Assembly (NCBI RefSeq): GCF_003063265.1
Contig: NZ_NERU01000001.1
Span: forward strand, 248,001 to 312,000
From: Limnohabitans sp. WS1
GTDB taxonomy: Bacteria; Pseudomonadota; Gammaproteobacteria; Burkholderiales; Burkholderiaceae_C
Direction of reading: 5' to 3'
DNA: 64,000 nucleotides
Part shown: in pieces, positions 38,329 through 47,790 of the stretch
Numbering within the stretch: the first letter of the stretch is position 1
Layout: each line of letters starts with the position of its first letter
Translations under genes and position numbers: made by a program
The notes under the pieces: generated by a model
Database searches by the model: none
What the model saw: only the letters and a program-made list of their open reading frames with translations
What the model was told of the DNA's origin: nothing

Positions 38329-38853
38329 ATGAAAGAAAATAAACCACTTGTGAGTGCTCAAGAGCTAAATGCTTTAATTGAGGGCTGGGGAGAAACAGCG
38401 AATCAGCAAATTGACAAGTTTTACCCTTTGCGTTTTTGGCTCATAGTTTCAATTGCATTTATTTATGCATTCAACTTGTTGTTTACCCCAAATGAAATTG
38501 CATCAAGACTCTCCAATGAGCCTTTGGAAATTGCAAGGTTAACTAATTTTCTTTATTTCAGAGGCTGGTTCATAATTTTGGTGACAGCAATAGCAACCTA
38601 TGCGTATCTCAACAACTGGTATATCAGTATTGTAATTTTCTGTATATTTTTGATATCGTCAGTGAACTTTATCTTTGACTTTTTTACTGTGTACAATGGT
38701 CAAATTGGTACGCCAACTACTTTGTTGACTGCTATATTGTTGTTGCGTATATTTATCTTGTTGTTGCTCTTTTTCAGTGTTAAAAACTTATCTAAAATAC
38801 CAGAAAAAAAAGACAGAATGAACATCTTTTTGCCATTTGGCAAGAAAGAATGA
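38329..38853 (+). CDS. Unrecognised membrane protein, copy 2 of a tandem family
   Basis: 174 aa, paralogue of the 37197 product. Shared features are the N-terminal KPLVSAQELNALIEGWG, DKFYPLR, FRGWFIILV, SVNFIFDFFTVY, and the C-terminal VKNLSKIPEKKDR then LPFGKKE. Four hydrophobic helices are predicted. The ATG at 38329 begins directly at the conserved motif. Codon use is AT-biased like copy 1. No known domain was recognised. Confidence 0.7.
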   Translation: MKENKPLVSAQELNALIEGWGETANQQIDKFYPLRFWLIVSIAFIYAFNLLFTPNEIASRLSNEPLEIARLTNFLYFRGWFIILVTAIATYAYLNNWYISIVIFCIFLISSVNFIFDFFTVYNGQIGTPTTLLTAILLLRIFILLLLFFSVKNLSKIPEKKDRMNIFLPFGKKE

Positions 38854-39011
38854 AATAGTTGATTCGAGTAGAAATTTCAACACTGGGCGGATAAAAAGTG
38901 TAGTGCAACACCTCTTATCAGGTCTTGAATCCAAGCCGCTTTATGAACAGTTGATTCGGCCTCTTGAATGCAGGTTCTCCACATCTTGGAGCGATGGATC
39001 TGAAAGTCGAT

Positions 39012-39971
39012 TCAGTCCATCTTGGCCCCGGACTTGATGATCACCTGCTCCCATTTGTCAATTTCGGCCTTCACAAAGGCTTTGAAATCTTCGGGGCTGC
39101 TGCCAACGGGTTCGGCGCCTTGTGCCTCCATTTTGTCTTTGATGTCTTGCGTATTGATGGCCTTGATGGTGGCGTTGTACAAGGCATTGACGATGTGCGC
39201 AGGGGTTTTGGCGGGGGCAAACAGACCATTCCAACTGGAGACCTCAAAGTCCGCAATTCCAGCCTCTGCCATGGTGGGAACATGGGGCAAAGTGCCCATG
39301 CGTTTTTTGCTGGCCACCGCGATCACATTGAGCTTTCCACTTTTGAGATGGGGAATGGCTGATAAGGCGGTTTGAAAGCTCATTTGAACCTGTCCGCCCA
39401 GCAAATCAGACATCGCAGGCGCTGCCCCTTTGTAAGGGACATGGATCAAATCAATGTTGGCGCGAAGTTTGAGAAGTTCGCCTGCCAAGTGTGGCGATCC
39501 GCCGCTCCCACTGGATGAGAAAGCCATTTTTCCTGGGTTTTGCTTTGCCAGGGCCACAAACTCGCGCAGGTTTTTAGCAGGTACTGAGGGGTGCAATGCC
39601 AAAACCGAAGGGGCAGTCATGGTCTGGGTGATGTGGATGAAGTCCCGCATGGTGTCATAACCGAGATTTTTGTAGGCGGTCATGTTGGTGGCGTTGGCGA
39701 TGGTGCCCAACAGCAAGGTGTAGCCATCGGGCGTGCTGCGCGCTACAAATTCCGAGGCAATGTTGCTGCCTGCCCCCGCACGATTTTCAACAATCACAGC
39801 TTGTCCGAGCGTTTCCTGAAGCTTGATAGCAATGCTTCTGGCCACGATATCGGTGGCACCACCGGGCGCGTAGCCTACGATCAAACGGATGGGTTTATTG
39901 GGGTAGCTCGCATCTTGGGCATGGGCAGAAAATGCCAAAAGCCCCAACAAAATTGCCCAGAAGCGATTCAT
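39012..39971 (-). CDS. Bug/TctC-type binding protein
   Basis: 319 aa with a signal peptide (MNRFWAILLGLLAFSAHAQ), then YPNKPIRLIVGYAPGGATDIVARS and the ligand loop ENRAGAGSNIASEF typical of Bug receptors. SSSGSGGSPHLAGELLK and VPYKGAAPAMSDLLGGQVQMSF follow. It is divergent from the hydantoinase operon at 40174 across 200 bases, so it may capture the substrate of that pathway. Confidence 0.92.
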   Translation of the reverse strand: MNRFWAILLGLLAFSAHAQDASYPNKPIRLIVGYAPGGATDIVARSIAIKLQETLGQAVIVENRAGAGSNIASEFVARSTPDGYTLLLGTIANATNMTAYKNLGYDTMRDFIHITQTMTAPSVLALHPSVPAKNLREFVALAKQNPGKMAFSSSGSGGSPHLAGELLKLRANIDLIHVPYKGAAPAMSDLLGGQVQMSFQTALSAIPHLKSGKLNVIAVASKKRMGTLPHVPTMAEAGIADFEVSSWNGLFAPAKTPAHIVNALYNATIKAINTQDIKDKMEAQGAEPVGSSPEDFKAFVKAEIDKWEQVIIKSGAKMD

Positions 39972-40173
39972 AAAATGACTGTCTCGTGGTGTGTAAATTT
40001 AGCCGCCAGTGTAGGTAGAGAGTGAGCCAGTCGGCAAGGGTTTGAACATGGGTGTTGACCCTTATGGGACAGAGGACGACTTTAGCCTGTCGCTAAATGA
40101 GACTTTGTGATTGCCCAATGGTCCAGGTTCAGGTGGTTGGTCACAATCAAAAAAGCAATTGATTGGGTGATCC

Positions 40174-41853
40174 ATGGGAAAAAGCATCAGCGCACTGCAA
40201 CTTGGAATTGTTTGGCAACGTTTGACGGGGCTGATGGATGAGGTCGCTCAAACCTTTGTTCGCACTTCGTTTTCAGTGGTCGTTCGTGAAAACTGGGACT
40301 TGGCCTGTTCATTGATGGATGCCAACGGCAGGGTGTTTGCGCAATCATCCCGTTCTATTCCCTCATTTTTAGGAACCATGCCACGAACTCTGGCCGCCAT
40401 GCTGGAGCGCTATCCCAAACACACGCTGGAGCCTGGTGATGTCTTGATTTCCAATGACCCATGGTTGGGTACTGGACATCTGAACGACATCACCATGGTT
40501 CGGCCAATTTTTCGCGGTGTGGAGTTGGTGGCATTTGTGGGCTCAACCTTCCATACGGTTGACATTGGTGGTGCCCCCAATCCTTTTGCCAAAGACGCCT
40601 ATGAGGAGGGCTTGTGCATTCCTGTTCTCAAAATTTGCAGACGGGGTGAAGAAAATTCGGATGTGGTTTCTTTCATCAAAGAAAACTTGCGTGAGCCTTT
40701 GGAAACCCTGGGTGACATCCGTGCGCAGTTTGCCGCTTACGAGTTGGCTCAAATCAAATTGTTGGCCTTGCTGCAGCAAGAAAAAATCGACGATTTGGCG
40801 GCGGTGACAGATCAGATCTTGTTGCGTTCAGAAAACAGCATGCGAAGAATGCTGGAATCCATGCCCGATGGGGAGTTCGATGACCAGGTCATGGCAGATG
40901 GGTTTGAAAAATCATTGTTGATTTGTTGCAATGTTCGGAAAAAAGGCTCCGAGTTGGTGATCGATTATTCAGGCACGGATGCACAAATCGATAAGCCGAT
41001 CAACTCTGTGATGAATTTCACTTTTGCTTACAGTGCCTATGCCGTCAAGTGTGCATTTGATCCCTCATCCCCCAACAACGATGGTGGACTGCGTCCCTTG
41101 ACCATCTTGGCACCGGAGGGCTGTTTGGTGAATCCAACACGGCCGGCGCCCGTCTGGGGTCGGCATCTTTCTGGGCACTATTTGCCCTTTGTCATTTTTG
41201 GAGCGCTCTCCAAAATGATGCCCAACAAAATCATTGCGGACAGTGGCTCACCGATTTGGAATGTCTATTTCAAAGGGGTCGATCGATCCAAGCGTAAGTT
41301 TGTGAAAATGTTTTTCATGAGCGGTGGTTACGGTGCCAGAGCCAACAGCGATGGTCCTGCTTGTTTGAGCTTTCCGACCAATGTCGCCAACAGCCCGATA
41401 GAGCAATTTGAAAATCAGACGCCCATGCTGGTGACTGAAAAGAGTTTGCTCGTAGACAGCGGAGGGGCAGGTCTGCACAGAGGTGGACTGGGGCAGCGGA
41501 TTTCTTTCAAATCGCTGTCGCCTGAGCCTTTGGCCTTCATGATTCGTCATGAGCGGGTCAAGCATCCGCCTCGGGGCTTTCTGGGTGGACTCGATGGGGC
41601 AGCGGGGCTTGATTTATTGGACGGTGTGAAAATTCCCGCTAAATCGGTCATCAGCATGCAAGAGGGGCAGGTCGTGACTTTTGAAACCCCTGGTGGGGGT
41701 GGTATGTCACCCGCTCATCTGCGTGAGCGTTCTGCGGTCCAAAGAGATTTGATCGATGGCGTAGTTTCAGTTGCAAGCGCGCAGCAAGATTATGGTTTGT
41801 CTGAGTCCGAAATCAAACAAATGCTGATTGCAAACAAAGGCAAATTGTCATGA
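40174..41853 (+). CDS. hyuB: Hydantoinase B/oxoprolinase B-family subunit
   Basis: 559 aa, full length for HyuB. Family segments: QTFVRTSFSVVVRENWDLACSL, the SNDPWLGTGHLNDITM metal-site region, TVDIGGAPNPFAKD, and the C-terminal GGGGMSPAHLRERSAVQRDL. With HyuA it forms an ATP-dependent amidohydrolase of hydantoins or 5-oxoproline, or a related carboxylase such as acetophenone carboxylase. It overlaps hyuA by four bases. This is the first gene of a seven-gene operon. Confidence 0.92.
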   Translation: MGKSISALQLGIVWQRLTGLMDEVAQTFVRTSFSVVVRENWDLACSLMDANGRVFAQSSRSIPSFLGTMPRTLAAMLERYPKHTLEPGDVLISNDPWLGTGHLNDITMVRPIFRGVELVAFVGSTFHTVDIGGAPNPFAKDAYEEGLCIPVLKICRRGEENSDVVSFIKENLREPLETLGDIRAQFAAYELAQIKLLALLQQEKIDDLAAVTDQILLRSENSMRRMLESMPDGEFDDQVMADGFEKSLLICCNVRKKGSELVIDYSGTDAQIDKPINSVMNFTFAYSAYAVKCAFDPSSPNNDGGLRPLTILAPEGCLVNPTRPAPVWGRHLSGHYLPFVIFGALSKMMPNKIIADSGSPIWNVYFKGVDRSKRKFVKMFFMSGGYGARANSDGPACLSFPTNVANSPIEQFENQTPMLVTEKSLLVDSGGAGLHRGGLGQRISFKSLSPEPLAFMIRHERVKHPPRGFLGGLDGAAGLDLLDGVKIPAKSVISMQEGQVVTFETPGGGGMSPAHLRERSAVQRDLIDGVVSVASAQQDYGLSESEIKQMLIANKGKLS

Positions 41854-43976
41854 GCAGTGAACCGAAGGTCATGAAGGGCCCCTTCCGTATTGGGGTGGAC
41901 ATTGGGGGAACATTCACCGACTTGGTCATGATTGACTCGCAAGGTCTCTTGGTTAACGAAAAGGTATTGACCACACCGCATGACCCCTCTGAAGGGGTGC
42001 TGACCGGGGTTGCCCTGATCACGAAAAACAACGGCGTCTTACCCGAGCAAGTGGAGAACATCATTCATGGCACCACGCTGGTCGCCAATGCATTGATCGA
42101 ACGAAAAGGTGTGGTGACCGCATTGGTCACCACACAGGGGTTTCGGGATGTTCTTCAAATTGCGCGTGAATGGCGCTACGACATCTATGATTTATTTTTA
42201 ACGCCAGTCGAGCCTTTGGTGCCGCGATCACTTCGCTTCGAGGTCAATGAACGGGTCGCATTTGATGGCGCCGTGGTGGTGCCACTGGACGAAGCTGCGC
42301 TTGAGCCCATTGCACGGCAAATCCGGGAGGCCGGTGCCCAGGCGGTCGCGATTTGTTTTCTGCATGCCTTCCGGCACGATGCCCATGAATTGAAGGCCAA
42401 GGAAATATTGCAGGCGCTGCTGCCCGACGTGACCATTTGCATCTCCAGCGAAGTCATGCCTGAAATTGGCGAGTATGAGCGGACAGCAACGGCAGTGTGC
42501 AATGCGTATGTGCAGCCCCTGTTTGAAAAATACATCTCTGGTCTGATCCAGGGTCTCAAAAGCATGGGTATTCAGAAGGACTTGTACCTCATGCAATCGG
42601 ACGGTGGAACGGTCCATTACACGACGGCCATGGCCTATCCGATTCGACTGGTGCAATCGGGTCCTGCCGGCGGCGTGCAGGCCACGTCATTGATTGGAAA
42701 AATGGCTGGCTTGAAAGATGTTCTGTGTTTTGACATGGGGGGTACGACCGCTAAAGCGTGTCTGATCAATGGCTCTGAGTCTCAGGTCATCAACGATTTT
42801 GAAGTCGCTCGCTTGCAGCGTTTTCGCAAAGGCAGTGGCATACCTCTGAAGGTGCCGGCGATCGACATGATTGAGATTGGCTCAGGCGGCGGCAGTATTT
42901 CCCGGGTCAATCAATTGGGCTTGATCCAGGTCGGTCCTGACAGTTCAAGTGCCGTTCCCGGTCCTGCCTGTTATGGGCAGGGTGGACAAGATCCGACGGT
43001 CACAGACGCTGACCTGGTACTGGGGTATTTGGATGCGGGGTCATTTTTGGGTGGCGACATGCCCTTGGATCTGACTGCAGCGAGCCGAGCGATCGACACT
43101 CAGATCGCGCAGCCATTGTCATTGTCCATCGTTGATGCGGCATTTGGCATCCATGAAACCGTCAATGAAGCCATGGCCCAGGCGGCCAGCATCCATGCTC
43201 TGGAAAAGGGACTCAAAGCGTCCCATTACGCCATGGTGCCCATCGGTGGTGCTGGTCCTGTACACGCTTGTCATGTGGCCATGAAACTGGACATGCGGCA
43301 CGTTCTCATTCCGCGAGGTGCTGGTGTGGCATCGGCCTTTGGATTTTTGGCATCGCCCATGTCATTCCAGTTTGTCCAGGCACAGATCTCAACCTTGACG
43401 CTACTCGATGCAGACAAAGTCAAAGAGTTGGTGGACAGTTTGCACAAGAAGGGCATGGCGATGATGGCGCACTCTGGCCTGACATCGGACCAGTGTCGTG
43501 TCAAGGTCAGTGCAGCCATGCGCTATGTGGGTCAAGGATATGAAGTAGAGGTGCCCGTGGACATGGCCTCGCCACTGGGTAGTTTGGTGAGCAGAATGGC
43601 GCACGGTTTTTCTGAGTGTTACCAGCACTTGTATGGCCGTACCGAAAAAGACACGCCCGCCGAAGTGGTGTCATGGCGTGTGGTTGTGCAGGGGCCTTCC
43701 CCCGATTTGCTGCAAGTGGCAGATTCGCTGGATGAGACGGCCTTACCCCAAGCTGCCCATGCACTCAAAGGGCACCGCCCCGTCTTTTGTGTCGTGAGAA
43801 AAGAATTCGTGACCACACCTGTGTATGCCCGTCATTTGCTGGCTGTTGGCGCTGTTTTGGAAGGCCCTGCCATCATTGAAGAGCGCGAATCAACGGTGGT
43901 TATTCCCCAAATGGCCCGGGTCACTGTTGATGCGCATTTGAACTTGCGCATTGACCTTCCCCTTCAGTCTTCTTGA
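41850..43976 (+). CDS. hyuA: Hydantoinase A/oxoprolinase A-family subunit
   Basis: 708 aa. The actin-like ATPase motifs are IGVDIGGTFTDLVM at the N-terminus and CFDMGGTTAKACL in the middle. HGTTLVANALIERKG, QSDGGTVHYTT and PIGGAGPVHACHVA are family hallmarks. It drives ATP hydrolysis for ring opening by HyuB. The substrate is not fixed by sequence: hydantoin, N-methylhydantoin, oxoproline and aryl ketones are all served by relatives. Confidence 0.93.
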   Translation: MSSEPKVMKGPFRIGVDIGGTFTDLVMIDSQGLLVNEKVLTTPHDPSEGVLTGVALITKNNGVLPEQVENIIHGTTLVANALIERKGVVTALVTTQGFRDVLQIAREWRYDIYDLFLTPVEPLVPRSLRFEVNERVAFDGAVVVPLDEAALEPIARQIREAGAQAVAICFLHAFRHDAHELKAKEILQALLPDVTICISSEVMPEIGEYERTATAVCNAYVQPLFEKYISGLIQGLKSMGIQKDLYLMQSDGGTVHYTTAMAYPIRLVQSGPAGGVQATSLIGKMAGLKDVLCFDMGGTTAKACLINGSESQVINDFEVARLQRFRKGSGIPLKVPAIDMIEIGSGGGSISRVNQLGLIQVGPDSSSAVPGPACYGQGGQDPTVTDADLVLGYLDAGSFLGGDMPLDLTAASRAIDTQIAQPLSLSIVDAAFGIHETVNEAMAQAASIHALEKGLKASHYAMVPIGGAGPVHACHVAMKLDMRHVLIPRGAGVASAFGFLASPMSFQFVQAQISTLTLLDADKVKELVDSLHKKGMAMMAHSGLTSDQCRVKVSAAMRYVGQGYEVEVPVDMASPLGSLVSRMAHGFSECYQHLYGRTEKDTPAEVVSWRVVVQGPSPDLLQVADSLDETALPQAAHALKGHRPVFCVVRKEFVTTPVYARHLLAVGAVLEGPAIIEERESTVVIPQMARVTVDAHLNLRIDLPLQSS

Positions 43977-43986
43977 AAGCTGGTAA

Positions 43987-45465
43987 ATGAAACGTTATTC
44001 GATGTTCATTGACGGGGAGTGGGTCAATCCCTCTTCCGGGCGTTGGCTGGATTCAGTCAACCCTTATTCGGGTGAAAAATGGGCTGAAATTCCTCTTGGA
44101 AATCAGCAAGATGTTGACCAAGCCGTTCAAGCGGCCGAGCGGGCCATGCGCCAGGGTACCTGGTCGCGCATGACACCCTCTCAGCGCGGTCAGGCCTTGG
44201 TGCGCTTTGCCGATGTGCTGCTGGAGCATGCGCCACGGCTGGCTGAAATTGAGGTGCGTGACAACGGAAAGCTTTACGCTGAAATGAGCAACCAGTGTAA
44301 GTATTTGGTCGAGTGGTTTCGCTATTTTGGCGGTCTGGCAGACAAGGTACAGGGGACAGTGCCGCCCATTGACAAACCAAATGTCCTCAATTTCACGCGC
44401 TACGAACCCATCGGCGTGACGGCCTGCATCACGCCCTGGAATTCACCTTTGCTGTTGTTGGCATGGAAGGTTGCGCCTGCATTGGCCGCAGGCAATGCGG
44501 TGGTGATCAAGCCCTCTGAATACACCTCTGCTTCCACGCTGGAGTTTGCGGCTTTGGCAGCCCAGGCGGGCTTGCCTGCAGGGCTGATCAATGTGGTCAC
44601 CGGTTTGGGGGCGGATGTGGGCGAGGCCTTGGTCACCCATCCCTTGGTGCGCAAAGTGGCCTTCACGGGGGGGGAGTCAGGTGGTCGACGTGTCAATGTG
44701 GCTGCAGCAGCGGACTTCAAACATGTGACCTTGGAGCTGGGCGGCAAGTCGGCCAACATTGTTTTTGAGGACGCCCGGATCGAGGACGCCCTGTCAGGGG
44801 CGATTTCGGGCATCTTTGCAGCCAGCGGTCAAACCTGCATTGCCGGCTCTCGCTTGCTGGTCCACGAATCGATCCATGATGTTTTTGTTGAAAAGTTGGT
44901 GGCATTGGCCAGCACCGCGCGATTTGGCGACCCCATGTCGGCAGATACACAACTCGGTCCCATCACCACCGAGCAGCAGTACCGCAAGGTGCTCGATTAC
45001 ATCGAGATTGCCAAAAATGAAGGAGCGCATTGCGTGATGGGCGGGGCGGTTGCTCAGGGGCCTGAAGGTGCCAAAGGATTCTTTGTGCAACCCACCATTT
45101 TTGTGAACGTGACGCCCAACATGCGCATTGCGCAGGAGGAGGTGTTCGGCCCCGTACTGAGTGTCATCAAATTCAAGGACGATGACGATGCTGTTCGCAT
45201 TGCCAATGGCACCCAGTATGGCTTGGCAGCAGGTGTGTGGACTGAAAATTTGCGCCGAGCCGTTGACATGTCCAACAGGCTGGTGGCGGGGACCGTCTGG
45301 GTCAACACATACCGTTCGACAAGTTACACCTCACCCTTCGGTGGTTTCAAGTCTTCCGGAATGGGGCGAGAAAACGGCTTGGATGCGATTCATGATTACT
45401 TGCAGGTCAAGAGCGTTTGGATTTACACCGGCGGGCCTGCCGCCAATCCGTACATCAGGCGATAA
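43987..45465 (+). CDS. Aldehyde dehydrogenase (NAD(P)-dependent)
   Basis: 492 aa. The catalytic Cys is in SGQTCIAGSRLLVH, the general-base Glu in TLELGGKSANIVF, the nucleotide region in ITPWNSPLLLLAWKVAPAL, and the C-terminal motif is EEVFGPVLSVIKF. It oxidises an aldehyde to the acid, most likely the aldehyde made by the adjacent ThDP enzyme. It begins ten bases after hyuA. Confidence 0.93.
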   Translation: MKRYSMFIDGEWVNPSSGRWLDSVNPYSGEKWAEIPLGNQQDVDQAVQAAERAMRQGTWSRMTPSQRGQALVRFADVLLEHAPRLAEIEVRDNGKLYAEMSNQCKYLVEWFRYFGGLADKVQGTVPPIDKPNVLNFTRYEPIGVTACITPWNSPLLLLAWKVAPALAAGNAVVIKPSEYTSASTLEFAALAAQAGLPAGLINVVTGLGADVGEALVTHPLVRKVAFTGGESGGRRVNVAAAADFKHVTLELGGKSANIVFEDARIEDALSGAISGIFAASGQTCIAGSRLLVHESIHDVFVEKLVALASTARFGDPMSADTQLGPITTEQQYRKVLDYIEIAKNEGAHCVMGGAVAQGPEGAKGFFVQPTIFVNVTPNMRIAQEEVFGPVLSVIKFKDDDDAVRIANGTQYGLAAGVWTENLRRAVDMSNRLVAGTVWVNTYRSTSYTSPFGGFKSSGMGRENGLDAIHDYLQVKSVWIYTGGPAANPYIRR

Positions 45466-45476
45466 AGGGCTTTGAC

Positions 45477-47099
45477 ATGGAAAACACCATCACAACAGCC
45501 CAAGCCTTGGCACGAGCGCTCAGCGAGGCAGGTGTTCAACGAATTTTCGGCTTGCCCGGTGGCGGCTCCTCTTTGGATGTGATCGAAGCCGCCGCCCAGT
45601 TGGGCATCGATTTTGTATTGACGAAGTCGGAAAATGCAGCAGTCATGATGGCGGGTGCCATGGCCGAGACCACCGGCATACCCGGTGTGGCCATCATGAC
45701 CAAAGGGCCGGGCGTTGCGAACGGTGCAAACGGTGTGGCCTACGCATCACTCGACCGTGCACCGGTTCTTGTGATTAGCGATGGTTTCACACCCAAGCAA
45801 CTGAGCTACATCACCCACCAAGTGTTCAATCAAAAGGACATGTTGGCTCCTGTGGTCAAAGGCTTCAGTCGGCTCGAAGGAACTGATCCTGTGGCCGAGA
45901 TCAACGCCATGTTGGCGCTGGCTGCATCTGCACCGTTTGGACCGGTGCACATTGAGTTGACGAGTGAAGCGGCCAAACGCTTGGTGCCTGCGTTAATGGT
46001 CAAGACCAAGCCCTCAGAACCCGATGCTTTTTCACCAGAGAATTTTTCTGCGGTCAAGCAACTTTTGGGTCAAGCCCAAAGACCTGTCTTGATTGTTGGA
46101 TTGGAAGCCCGACAGAGCGCACAGCAAGTCAGACAATTGGCCCAACTGCTGGCCTGCCCAGTCTTGCCGACTTACAAGGCCAAGGGTGTTGTATCGGATG
46201 AGGACCCGCAGGTCGTGGGTGTTTTTACGGGTGGACTCCAAGAGGCGGAATGTATTGCGCAGTCAGACCTGATGGTGCTGGTGGGATTGGACCCGGTCGA
46301 AATGATCTTGCAGCCCTGGCGCTACGGCAAAGCCGTTTGCGAGATTGCCTCGGTGGAGCACCTTGTGCACTATGTGCAAGCTGATGCCAGAGTGACCGGA
46401 TCTCTGGATGCCATCCTGGGTCAATTGAATGCCGCACTCCTGGATTACCAATCTGGCTGGCAACCCTCGCAATGGTCGGACATTCGAACCGAAGTGCAAG
46501 AGAAACTGGCCTATCCCCCAGTGAAGTTTGGGGTGGCACCTGACCGAGTGGTTCAATTGGCTGCGCGGGCGTGTGCCGACAAAAAAATTCTGCCTCGCAT
46601 GTCGGTCGATGCAGGCGCTCACATGTTTTCAGCGACCGCTTTTTTTCCCAGCACCCGGCCTGGTGATGCGCTCATATCCAATGGGTTGGCTTCTATGGCC
46701 TTCGCATTGCCAGCAGCGATCGCCTGTGCTTTGGACGATCCAACACAAGCGGTGATGTGTTTTACGGGTGATGGCGGGCTGATGATGTGCATGGGTGAAT
46801 TGTGTACGGCTGTCGAGACACAAGCCAAAATCGTGGTGGTTGTTTTCAACGACAGTGCACTGTCGCTCATTGACATCAAACAGCAAAGTCGACAATTGCC
46901 GACACGGGGCGTGCGCTGGGGCAGGCATGACTTTGCGGGTGCCATGCAAGCTTTGGGCGGTTTGGGTTTCTCGGTTCACAATGAAATTGAATATACGCAA
47001 GCGCTGAAGACGGCTCTTGATGCCAATGGGCCGTGTTTGATTGATGTGCAGATTGATTCATCGGGTTATTCGCATCAACTCAAAGCCATGAGAGGCTGA
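45477..47099 (+). CDS. Thiamine diphosphate-dependent enzyme (acetolactate synthase/benzoylformate decarboxylase-like)
   Basis: 540 aa with the three ThDP-enzyme domains. The N-terminal PYR domain holds FGLPGGGSSLDVIEAAAQLG and the catalytic Glu in TKSENAAVMMAGA. The C-terminal PP domain has the ThDP motif GDGGLMMCMGELCTAVETQA ending in NDSALSLIDI. Absence of a small ALS subunit and linkage to an aldehyde dehydrogenase favour a 2-oxo acid decarboxylase over acetolactate synthase. ATG 45477 is used; the longer frame overlaps the ALDH gene. Confidence 0.85.
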   Translation: MENTITTAQALARALSEAGVQRIFGLPGGGSSLDVIEAAAQLGIDFVLTKSENAAVMMAGAMAETTGIPGVAIMTKGPGVANGANGVAYASLDRAPVLVISDGFTPKQLSYITHQVFNQKDMLAPVVKGFSRLEGTDPVAEINAMLALAASAPFGPVHIELTSEAAKRLVPALMVKTKPSEPDAFSPENFSAVKQLLGQAQRPVLIVGLEARQSAQQVRQLAQLLACPVLPTYKAKGVVSDEDPQVVGVFTGGLQEAECIAQSDLMVLVGLDPVEMILQPWRYGKAVCEIASVEHLVHYVQADARVTGSLDAILGQLNAALLDYQSGWQPSQWSDIRTEVQEKLAYPPVKFGVAPDRVVQLAARACADKKILPRMSVDAGAHMFSATAFFPSTRPGDALISNGLASMAFALPAAIACALDDPTQAVMCFTGDGGLMMCMGELCTAVETQAKIVVVVFNDSALSLIDIKQQSRQLPTRGVRWGRHDFAGAMQALGGLGFSVHNEIEYTQALKTALDANGPCLIDVQIDSSGYSHQLKAMRG

Positions 47100-47103
47100 A
47101 GAC

Positions 47104-47778
47104 ATGTTGACGATTGGACCTGATTTCGAGCGCCCCTCCATGGACCTCGTGGCGGCTTATCGCCATTTGCCTGTGGCCACCATCAGTGATGTTTTAGGGC
47201 CTGGCCATGTCATGAATGCATCGGTTCGACCTTTGCGACCCGGTATGCGTCTGCTTGGGGCGGCTTACACTTTGAAATTGCCGCCATCAGACAATCTCGG
47301 GATGCATGTGGCGGTTCGAGAGGCTCGGCCTGGTGATGTGATCGTGGCTGAGCAATCGGGCGGTGCTTTGGGCGCACCGGTGGGTGAAATCATGGCAATG
47401 GCTGCCATGCACAAAGGGCTTGCTGGCATGGTCCTGAACGGCGCTGTTCGTGATGCGGAAAAGTTACGTGCCGAGTCATGGCCAGTTTTTGCAGCGTGCA
47501 TTTATGCGCAGCAGTGCCGAAAAGATGGGCCAGCTTGGCTTCAAATGACCATGGACTGTGCCGGCGTGACGGTGCATCCTGGTGATTTGATCGTGGGGGA
47601 CGACGATGGTGTCGTGGTCGTTCCCTTTTCATCGATCGCCCGTGTTGCCCAAGAAGTCGTCAAGAAAATGGACAAGGAGAGTTTGCGAATCGCGTCCATA
47701 TCGCAAGGGTTCATTTCGCCTGCATGGCTAGACGATGCCATTGAGCGTGCAGGACTTGTTTTGTCTGTCAATCAATAA
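47104..47778 (+). CDS. RraA/HMG-aldolase family protein
   Basis: 224 aa. The fold is shared by RNase E inhibitor RraA and 4-hydroxy-4-methyl-2-oxoglutarate/4-carboxy-4-hydroxy-2-oxoadipate aldolases. Visible: VATISDVLG, the Gly-rich AEQSGGALGAPVGEIMAM, the active-site Arg-Asp in NGAVRDAEKL and WPVFAACI. The operon context favours an aldolase or oxaloacetate decarboxylase role. It starts five bases after the ThDP gene. Confidence 0.87.
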   Translation: MLTIGPDFERPSMDLVAAYRHLPVATISDVLGPGHVMNASVRPLRPGMRLLGAAYTLKLPPSDNLGMHVAVREARPGDVIVAEQSGGALGAPVGEIMAMAAMHKGLAGMVLNGAVRDAEKLRAESWPVFAACIYAQQCRKDGPAWLQMTMDCAGVTVHPGDLIVGDDDGVVVVPFSSIARVAQEVVKKMDKESLRIASISQGFISPAWLDDAIERAGLVLSVNQ

Positions 47779-47790
47779 ATGGAGACCAGC

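Noticed and set aside
40105..40146. TTGTGA ... TCACAA inverted repeat upstream of hyuB as a CRP-like site
   Set aside because: The half sites are 30 bases apart, far beyond the spacing for a CRP or similar dimer.
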